A DNA stretch of 5,776 bases from Planctomycetota bacterium (GTDB lineage Bacteria > Planctomycetota > UBA8742 > JACQVU01). Under the pieces are notes generated by a model. That model was given only the letters and a program-made list of their open reading frames with translations, was not told the origin of the DNA and made no database searches. This document shows positions 1-4,660 of this stretch, one piece after another. Position 1 is the stretch's first letter. Every line of letters starts with the position of its first letter. The position numbers and the translations under genes are program-made. The stretch lies in the NCBI GenBank assembly GCA_016209585.1, contig JACQVU010000398.1, positions 1-5,776 of the forward strand, read 5' to 3'.

Positions 1-27
1 AAAAAAAGGCTCCCCCGTGGGAGCCTT
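1..27 (-). terminator. Intrinsic terminator of the tRNA-Gly gene
   Basis: Read on the minus strand this is a 9-bp perfect stem (6-14 pairing with 19-27) around a 4-nt loop at 15-18. It is followed by a run of Ts formed by the seven As at positions 1-7; the last two of these As also pair in the stem. It starts 12 nt after the tRNA discriminator base at 40, the usual place for a rho-independent terminator of a single tRNA unit. Stem, loop and T-tract are all directly visible. Confidence 0.9.
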
Positions 28-39
28 CGCGCATCTGAG

Positions 40-111
40 TGCGGGTGATGGGGGTCGAACCCACGACATCTACCTTGGCAAGGTTGCGCTCTACCACTGA
101 GCTACACCCGC
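40..111 (-). tRNA. tRNA-Gly, anticodon GCC
   Basis: A 72-nt cloverleaf can be folded by eye on the minus strand. The 7-bp acceptor stem is GCGGGTG with CACCCGC, the D arm has GCTC/GAGC stems and a GG-containing loop, and the anticodon loop is TTGCCAA, giving GCC for glycine codons GGC and GGT. The T arm carries GTTCGAC with a stem whose closing pair is a G-T wobble. The discriminator base is A at position 40 and CCA is not encoded, so it must be added after transcription. The anticodon stem (CAACC with GGTAG) carries one A-A mismatch at tRNA positions 28 and 42. The unit has its own promoter upstream and terminator downstream, so it appears monocistronic. GCC-reading tRNA-Gly fits the strong GGC use in the neighbouring genes. 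Confidence 0.95.
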
Positions 112-132
112 GCGCCCCGTTCTGTTGTCTGA

Positions 133-160
133 ATCCTATCCCGCCGCCACCCCGTGTCAA
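133..160 (-). promoter_or_regulatory. Sigma70-type promoter of tRNA-Gly
   Basis: On the minus strand a perfect -35 box TTGACA (160-155) is followed by a 16-nt spacer and a -10-like TAGGAT (138-133, four of six consensus bases). The tRNA 5' end lies at 111, so transcription would start near 126 and leave a leader of about 15 nt for RNase P to remove. The match, spacing and position before a stable RNA gene make this a strong candidate. The slightly short spacer is the only weak point. Confidence 0.75.
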
Positions 161-202
161 GCGAAACCAGCGGCGCTCCTGAGTTCAGGGGTCGGCCGCG
201 CA

Positions 203-216
203 CCCCGCGCGCGGGG
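203..216. repeat. 14-bp perfect GC palindrome upstream of hicB-like gene
   Basis: The sequence CCCCGCGCGCGGGG is its own reverse complement. It lies 37 bp before the start codon of the HicB-like gene and about 43 bp upstream of the tRNA -35 box, in the gap between the two divergent units. It could be an operator for an unidentified regulator, or simply a by-product of a GC-rich spacer. No clear -35/-10 pair for the HicB-like gene was found near it; TATGGT at 219-224 is a weak -10 possibility with no matching -35. Confidence 0.35.
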
Positions 217-253
217 ACTATGGTAGCATGGCGGCTGAACTGGGAGATGCACC

Positions 254-475
254 ATGAAGAAGCAGGAGTACGTCGTGATCTATGAGTGGGCCGGCAGCAA
301 CTACTCCGCTTACGTGCCGGACCTGGCGGGGTGCGTCGCTTGCGGCGACACGGTGAAGGAGGCTGAACGCGCGATGCGGACCGCCATCGCTTTGTATGTC
401 GAAGCGCTGAAAGAGGAAGGACGTCCCGTGCCGCCCGCGAAGACCAGGGTGGGATCACTCGCCGTCTCCGCGTGA
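254..475 (+). CDS. Stand-alone HicB-like antitoxin-fold protein
   Basis: This encodes a 73-residue protein of the HicB-like antitoxin family (partial RNase H-like fold). The hallmark is visible near the N-terminus: YSAYVPDLAGCVACGDT (residues 17-33), followed by a helix with regular Ala and Glu, then GRPVPPAKT. In HicAB systems HicB binds and neutralises the mRNA interferase HicA and usually has a C-terminal ribbon-helix-helix or helix-turn-helix domain for autoregulation. Here the protein ends shortly after the core domain, so no DNA-binding part is present, and no HicA-like gene lies on either side. It is therefore probably a solitary HicB-domain protein of unknown role, a common type in bacterial genomes. 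The start is supported by GGGAGA (242-247) six bases before the ATG. The preceding gene is a divergent tRNA and the next gene begins 117 bp later. Family assignment is confident, function is not. Confidence 0.85.
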   Translation: MKKQEYVVIYEWAGSNYSAYVPDLAGCVACGDTVKEAERAMRTAIALYVEALKEEGRPVPPAKTRVGSLAVSA

Positions 476-543
476 CCGATTCGCGGCCCCACCGGACGGG
501 CGCCTTCGACCAGCCAGAGTGAACGCGGATGCGGCCGGGATGG

Positions 544-592
544 AGGCGGAGCGAAGCGACCAAGGAATCGAGCGGCGAAAGCGAGGAACTCA
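544..592 (+). repeat. Purine-rich degenerate direct repeat before the hydrolase gene
   Basis: Two loosely matching copies of a GCGAAGCGA...GGAA.TC motif follow one another. The first is at about 551-569 (GCGAAGCGACCAAGGAATC). The second is at about 575-591 (GCGAAAGCGAGGAACTC) and lacks the CCA insert of the first. The GAGGAA of the second copy (583-588) sits four to six bases before the ATG at 593 and would act as its ribosome binding site. The rest of the 476-592 gap shows no convincing promoter, terminator or small gene. Confidence 0.4.
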
Positions 593-2899
593 ATGAACGA
601 CAATCGCATTCACACCGTGTTCCCCACTCGCGGCTGGGCCTTCGCGCGCGGTGGCCCACTCCCGCTGTTCGGGCGCGTGTTCTTCGCCGTGGCGCTCGCT
701 GTTCTGTCGTGTTTCTTCGATCCCGCGACGGCGGTGGCGCAGGATGCGAAGGAGGAAGCGAAGGCCGGCGCCAATGAGAAGTTCGCGTTCGAACTGCGGG
801 CGGAGAGGGGGGATGCGCTGGTGCTTGATTTCCCTATCGATCCCGACGAGTGGAAGCGCGTCGGAGAGTCGTGGACACACCTTTCCGCGTACCTTCAGCG
901 TGAACTGGCTCGGCGGTCTCGTGTACGAGTCGTAGAAACTAGGATTTCAAGGCAATCTCAGCCGACTGATCTGCGGATACACCCCTCTTTGTTGCCTCCA
1001 CCTCCGCATTTCAACCACGGTGAATTCCATCCAACCGGGGGGTTCGGCTTCATCTACTATGGCAGGAACGAGGCCGAGGCTTCGGGCGGCGGAAACGCAA
1101 TTGTCATCACTGGCTTACACGAACGGGAGGGCATCGTACCGGTGGTGCGGGCATGGGCCGCGCTTGGCGCGATCTTTCGAGGAATGCAGGTTTCGGAAAG
1201 CCGTATCTACGTCCCGGACGGCAAGGCTTTGCTGCGTTCCCAGAAGGTTCCAAGCGACTGGAACCTTGCTGGAAACGGATCGCGCGATCCCTCCAAACCC
1301 CTCCGCGGCCACCTGTGCGCCTCGCACTTCAACAGCATCTCGTTCGACAACTGGGACGCGGCGCACTGGAAGGACTACATCAACAGCCTCGCGTTCGACG
1401 GCAACGAAACCGTCGGCTTCTACCCGCTTCACGCGGAACAGTGGCGCGGCGTCAGCCTCACCGAAAGCGGGCCGGCGTTCGACACGGCGGCGGATCGCAC
1501 GAAGTTCACGCGCTTTTTCGAGGCCCAAAAGGCGGCTGCGGCGTACGCGCACGGCATCGGCATGCGCGTGGGGGCGTGGATACCGCCGAACGACATCTTC
1601 CCCGCGAACGTGACGCCGGACGACCACGCCGACCCGAAAAGGAAACCCGGAAAAAGCGCCAACGTCTGCCCGCAAACGGTGTCGGGGCGCAAGAAGATCC
1701 TGGCTGTGCGCGAGTTCGTCTTCCGCGAACTGCCGCACCTCGACTGGCTTTTCATTCCTTCCCACGACAACGGCGGCTGCGACGGCGCGGAGTGCAAGAA
1801 CTGGGCCCCGGTATACGCGGCGCTGGCGAAGGAAACGTTCGACCTTTGCAAGAAGTATCACCCGAAGGCGCAGTGCTGGCTTTCCAACCAGAAACTCTCG
1901 ATGGGCGAGAACCGCCACCTCGAGCAGATCGCGGGCGAAGGGGAGGCGAAGACCCCCTGGTTCAGCGCGGTGGTGTGGGGGCCGTCGTCGAACAACGGAA
2001 CGACGTTGAAGACGATGCGGAAGAGGTTCCCGACGGCGGTGGGAATTCCGCTCTACCCCGACATCACGCATGGCGTCGACTGCCAATACCCGCTCAAGGG
2101 CATCGACTATTCTTTCAAGGAGGTCTACCGGCGCGACGCGCCGCTTTTCCGCCCGACGACGCTCAAAGCCATTTTCGACGAAACGAACGAGCCGAGCATG
2201 GGCAGCGTGCCCTACTCGGAGGGGTGTTACGACGACTTCAACAAGTTCCTCTGGACACAGATGATTTGGGACCCGAAGCGCCCGCCCGACTCCATCGCCC
2301 GCGAATGGTGCCGATGGCACTTCGGCCCCGACGCCGAAGAGACCGGCGCGCGCCTCGTTTCGCTTCTTGAGAGCAACTGGATGCGCCCCATCGCCGGAAA
2401 CCCCGACATCGAGAAGGCACGCGAACTGGCTGACCGCCTCGCAGCCGCGGTGCCCCCGCGTCTCGCAGCCGACAACTGGCGCATGCGCCTGCTGTTGTAT
2501 CGGGCATATGGCGACGCGCTTGTGCGCGACCGGCATTTGTTCGACCTGGAGACGCTGGAGAAGGTTCTGCTCGCGCTTGGTAAGGAGGGCGCGCCGCCGC
2601 CCGGACCCGCGGCGCTTCGCGAAACCGTCGCCTGGATGAAGCCGCGCATGAATCGCCCGCCCCCGGCCGAACGGATCGCGCCGCTGAAGCAGTGGGCGGA
2701 AGAACTGTACGAGATCGTTCTTCTGGAAACCCCCTCTTTCGACCGCATGGGCAAGAACCTCTGCGGGTTGGACGACCTGCTGGCCGGTACGGAGGCCGCC
2801 CTGGCGCTCGCCGACGACGCCCAATACGCGCGGGCGGTGGAGGCGCTGCGCGCGCGCTTCGCGGGCAAGCGCGCCCACTATCGCGGCGGGGGATCGTAG
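593..2899 (+). CDS. Secreted glycoside hydrolase-like TIM-barrel protein
   Basis: A 768-residue protein with a long basic N-terminus, a hydrophobic stretch (residues 29-42) and an AVA-QD cleavage site after residue 49, so it is probably exported. Residues about 64-210 form an alpha/beta N-terminal domain like those preceding hexosaminidase or alpha-glucuronidase barrels. The barrel seems to begin near residue 238; motifs include HWKDYINSLAF and NETVGFYPL (258-279), YAHGIGMRVGAWIPP (318-332), LDWLFIPSHDNGGC (383-396), FDETNEP (528-534), and YSEGCYDDFNKFLW through IWDP (541-561). The last stretch, followed by AREWCRWHFG, resembles families related to GH20, GH67, GH84, GH115 and DUF4838. Candidate acidic residues are Asp392, Asp529, Glu530 and Glu543, but the catalytic pair cannot be assigned. 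A C-terminal helical region runs from about 580 to 760. It probably acts on a sugar polymer or glycan outside the cytoplasm. The start has GAGG at 583-586. Codon use is unusually relaxed over about 917-1030. A TAG stop ends it in a convergent gap. Confidence 0.6.
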   Translation: MNDNRIHTVFPTRGWAFARGGPLPLFGRVFFAVALAVLSCFFDPATAVAQDAKEEAKAGANEKFAFELRAERGDALVLDFPIDPDEWKRVGESWTHLSAYLQRELARRSRVRVVETRISRQSQPTDLRIHPSLLPPPPHFNHGEFHPTGGFGFIYYGRNEAEASGGGNAIVITGLHEREGIVPVVRAWAALGAIFRGMQVSESRIYVPDGKALLRSQKVPSDWNLAGNGSRDPSKPLRGHLCASHFNSISFDNWDAAHWKDYINSLAFDGNETVGFYPLHAEQWRGVSLTESGPAFDTAADRTKFTRFFEAQKAAAAYAHGIGMRVGAWIPPNDIFPANVTPDDHADPKRKPGKSANVCPQTVSGRKKILAVREFVFRELPHLDWLFIPSHDNGGCDGAECKNWAPVYAALAKETFDLCKKYHPKAQCWLSNQKLSMGENRHLEQIAGEGEAKTPWFSAVVWGPSSNNGTTLKTMRKRFPTAVGIPLYPDITHGVDCQYPLKGIDYSFKEVYRRDAPLFRPTTLKAIFDETNEPSMGSVPYSEGCYDDFNKFLWTQMIWDPKRPPDSIAREWCRWHFGPDAEETGARLVSLLESNWMRPIAGNPDIEKARELADRLAAAVPPRLAADNWRMRLLLYRAYGDALVRDRHLFDLETLEKVLLALGKEGAPPPGPAALRETVAWMKPRMNRPPPAERIAPLKQWAEELYEIVLLETPSFDRMGKNLCGLDDLLAGTEAALALADDAQYARAVEALRARFAGKRAHYRGGGS

Positions 2900-2901
2900 C
2901 G

Positions 2902-2967
2902 CGCCCGTGAGGGCGTCATCGGGTGACCGCCTCACGGCGGAACCACAAACGGACCGCCTCACGGCGG
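2902..2967. terminator. Cluster of three short hairpins between convergent genes
   Basis: Three 5-bp stems with 4-nt loops lie in a row: CGCCC-GTGA-GGGCG (2902-2915), then CCGCC-TCAC-GGCGG at 2927-2940 and again at 2954-2967. They fill the gap between the stop codons of the convergent genes at 2899 and 2980, where termination or protection of mRNA 3' ends from both sides would be expected. None is followed by a T-tract on either strand, so they do not meet the classic intrinsic terminator form. The role in termination is inferred from position alone. Confidence 0.35.
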
Positions 2968-2978
2968 GACTACGAACC
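2925..2978. repeat. Tandem 27-nt repeat, two copies, each with a hairpin
   Basis: Copy 1 spans 2925-2951 and copy 2 spans 2952-2978, matching at 23 of 27 positions. The first 16 bases are identical and contain the palindromic CCGCCTCACGGCGG core. The differing tails are AACCACAAAC and GACTACGAAC. The array ends one base before the stop codon of the FKBP gene. The conserved hairpin with a more variable tail is the layout seen in dispersed REP-like elements, but the window holds only these two copies, so dispersal is not shown. Confidence 0.8.
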
Positions 2979-2979
2979 G

Positions 2980-4524
2980 CTACTTCACCTTCAGGAGTTC
3001 GATCTCGAACTGCAGGTCGCTGTTCGCCGGAATCTCCGGCGGCGACCCCCGAGCGCCGTAGGCCAGGGCCGCGGGAATGACCACGTGCCGCTTCTCGCCC
3101 GGGCGCATGTCGAGCAGCATCTCCGTGAACCCCTTGATCAAGTGCCTCACCGGAAGTTCCGCCGGCCGGCCCGCCTTGTAGGAGGAGTCGAACGGCTTGT
3201 CTTCCCGCCCCGCGAGCCACCCCACGTAGTGGCAGACCGCCGTGTCGGCCGGTTCGGGGGGGTCGCCCTCGCCAGCGCGCAGCACCTTGTACCGGATGCC
3301 GGACGGCGTCTGCTTGTACCCCGCGGGCAGCGGGCCGGCGAGGTCCACGCTCGCCCGCCCGGCTTTCTCGTTCTCGCCGCCCTTGGTGTCTTCGCGGCCG
3401 GGACCGCCACCCCAGCCCGGTTGACCGCCGCGCCCAGGCTCCGGCCGGGGAGCGGGAACCGCCCGCTCCGGCCGCCAGCCATCACGTTCCCGGGGCTGCG
3501 GTGGGGAAACCGGCGCGCCTTCCGGCCGCGGCGCGCCGCGCGGTCCGGGCGGGGGAACCGGAACGATCTCCCGCGGTGGCGCCCCACGCGGTCCCGGCCC
3601 AAGGTCTGAACCCGGCGGCGGCACGGGCATCGGCATCCCTTCCTCCGGCGGCGGAGGGGGCGCGCCGCGCCTGGTGAGCCGTTCGATCATGTTGCGCGCG
3701 CCCCCGGCGAGCGCCTTGGCCGCGTCTGAAAGACCGTCCCGCAGGCGATCCAGGCCGGACTTCGGCGGCTCCAACGCCTGGAGCCTGTTCTGGTAGTGCG
3801 CCTCTTCTTCGAGCGTGAGGGTCTCGAACTCGTCCGGCGGAATCTCGCCAGCCTCAAGCCGGCGCTGGATCTCGCCCAGCCGCGTTTCGTGCTCGCGGTC
3901 GAGGGCTGGCCGGCGCTCCTCCGGGGGGAGCATCCACAACTGGCTCTCGGCGGCGTCGGCCTGTTCGCGCGCCGCGCCGAGTTCGGCCGTCAGGTCGCGG
4001 ATGGCGGCGTCGCGGGCGCGGTTGTCGTCGGCGGCCTTCTTGAGCGCCCGCTGGACCGACGCCCGCGCGGCGGCCGCGACCTCATCGTCCAACGTGTTCA
4101 GTTCGGCCACCCGCTTCTCAATCTCCGCCAGCAGCGCCGCGCGCCGGGCGTCCGTCGGCTGGAGCACCGCGCGCAGCCTCTCCATCTCGGCTTCCACGGC
4201 GCGGCGGGCTGCGTCGGCGCGCGCGGCCTGTTCCCGCGCGAGCCGGCGCTCGATGGTTTCCAGCCGCTCCCGCGCCCGCCGCTGCTGCTGAAGATAGCCC
4301 TCGACCGTTTCCCATTCCGGCCGGGTGGCTTCCGGACCGGGGACCGGCTGTGGCGCCGGCCGCGCGCCGCGACCGGGAGCGGGACCGGGACGAGGCGCAT
4401 CCGTGGGCGCGCCTTCTTCCTCGCGGCCGAGACCCTCGCCGGCCTGAACGGGCACGGCCGCAGCCAGCACGGCCGCGCCCGCGACCACAACCGACCAGAA
4501 CCCGGAGCGAATGGCGATGCGCAT
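2980..4524 (-). CDS. Exported coiled-coil protein with C-terminal FKBP-type peptidyl-prolyl isomerase
   Basis: This 514-residue protein has a signal peptide (hydrophobic 9-24, cleavage after VQA at residue 28). A short proline-rich segment follows (about 40-68), then a long, highly charged predicted coiled coil (about 72-250), a short helix (257-285), and a Pro/Gly/Arg linker (about 288-390) containing two PVPPPG...GPRGAP runs. The FKBP domain occupies 404-514. FKBP pocket positions are recognisable: Tyr433, Phe445-Asp446, Leu462-Ile463, Tyr489 in ALAYGARG, and Phe506. The pocket-floor tryptophan of FKBP12 (in VIPGW) is Phe466 here. FKBPs catalyse cis-trans isomerisation of X-Pro bonds and assist folding; this one should act in the periplasm or envelope. 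The coiled coil probably drives oligomerisation, and it is much longer than the N-terminal dimerisation helices of ordinary periplasmic FKBPs. A GGGGGA (4535-4530) lies five bases before the ATG. It lies 136 bp downstream of the PDZ gene on the same strand. The domain call is firm, the cellular role is inferred. Confidence 0.9.
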   Translation of the reverse strand: MRIAIRSGFWSVVVAGAAVLAAAVPVQAGEGLGREEEGAPTDAPRPGPAPGRGARPAPQPVPGPEATRPEWETVEGYLQQQRRARERLETIERRLAREQAARADAARRAVEAEMERLRAVLQPTDARRAALLAEIEKRVAELNTLDDEVAAAARASVQRALKKAADDNRARDAAIRDLTAELGAAREQADAAESQLWMLPPEERRPALDREHETRLGEIQRRLEAGEIPPDEFETLTLEEEAHYQNRLQALEPPKSGLDRLRDGLSDAAKALAGGARNMIERLTRRGAPPPPPEEGMPMPVPPPGSDLGPGPRGAPPREIVPVPPPGPRGAPRPEGAPVSPPQPRERDGWRPERAVPAPRPEPGRGGQPGWGGGPGREDTKGGENEKAGRASVDLAGPLPAGYKQTPSGIRYKVLRAGEGDPPEPADTAVCHYVGWLAGREDKPFDSSYKAGRPAELPVRHLIKGFTEMLLDMRPGEKRHVVIPAALAYGARGSPPEIPANSDLQFEIELLKVK

Positions 4525-4542
4525 GGCGGTCCCCCGGTGGCG

Positions 4543-4567
4543 GCCCGGCGAAACAATCCCGCCGGGC
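4543..4567 (-). promoter_or_regulatory. 8-bp hairpin in the leader of the FKBP gene
   Basis: GCCCGGCG (4543-4550) pairs with CGCCGGGC (4560-4567) around a 9-nt loop. It ends 18 bases upstream of the FKBP start codon and 7 bases upstream of its GGGGGA ribosome-binding candidate. It could influence translation initiation or mRNA stability, or partly terminate transcription arriving from the PDZ gene. No T-tract follows, and its function is not established. Confidence 0.4.
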
Positions 4568-4577
4568 GAAGAACCAG

Positions 4578-4621
4578 CCGCCCGTCGCCGCGGCGGCGCG
4601 AGCCGGCCACCGGACGGGCGG
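4578..4621. repeat. 9-bp inverted repeat between PDZ and FKBP genes
   Basis: CCGCCCGTC (4578-4586) is an exact inverted match of GACGGGCGG (4613-4621), separated by 26 bases that are themselves very GC-rich. It lies in the middle of the 4525-4660 gap. It may form a long-loop stem in the transcript or be a protein-binding dyad. Chance formation in such GC-rich DNA is possible. Confidence 0.35.
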
Positions 4622-4638
4622 AAGGAAGGACGAACGGA

Positions 4639-4656
4639 GACCGCGCAGGCGCGGTC
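4639..4656 (-). terminator. 7-bp hairpin just after the PDZ gene stop codon
   Basis: GACCGCG (4639-4645) pairs with CGCGGTC (4650-4656) around a CAGG loop, beginning four bases after the TAG stop at 4663-4661. On the minus strand it is followed by a pyrimidine-rich stretch (CGTTCGTCCTTCCTTC) rather than a true T-tract. It is therefore a weak terminator or a 3'-end stabilising hairpin, and read-through into the FKBP gene is plausible. Confidence 0.4.
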
Positions 4657-4660
4657 CCGG

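Noticed and set aside
40..111. tRNA-Gly as an attachment site for an integrated element
   Set aside because: I saw no second copy of the tRNA 3' end in the window and no integrase; the neighbouring genes look like ordinary chromosome.
489..502. A 14-nt exact match (CCACCGGACGGGCG) to positions 4607-4620, both in gene gaps
   Set aside because: A single match of this length is not surprising in GC-rich DNA of this size, and the flanks do not extend the similarity.
102..659. A 185-codon minus-strand frame across the tRNA promoter, HicB gene and hydrolase start
   Set aside because: It overlaps the tRNA, its promoter and a clear HicB-like gene, and its product is Arg/Ser-rich with no domain signal.
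629..718. Lipoprotein signal (VLSC, Cys at residue 40) in the hydrolase-like protein
   Set aside because: Leu at the -2 position does not fit the lipobox, and a normal AVA-QD signal peptidase I site follows, so an ordinary secreted protein is more likely.
1115..3220. A 701-codon open frame on the minus strand, antisense to the hydrolase gene
   Set aside because: It is Arg/Ala-rich, without recognisable motifs, and overlaps two well-supported genes. Such long antisense frames are expected where sense codons nearly all end in G or C.
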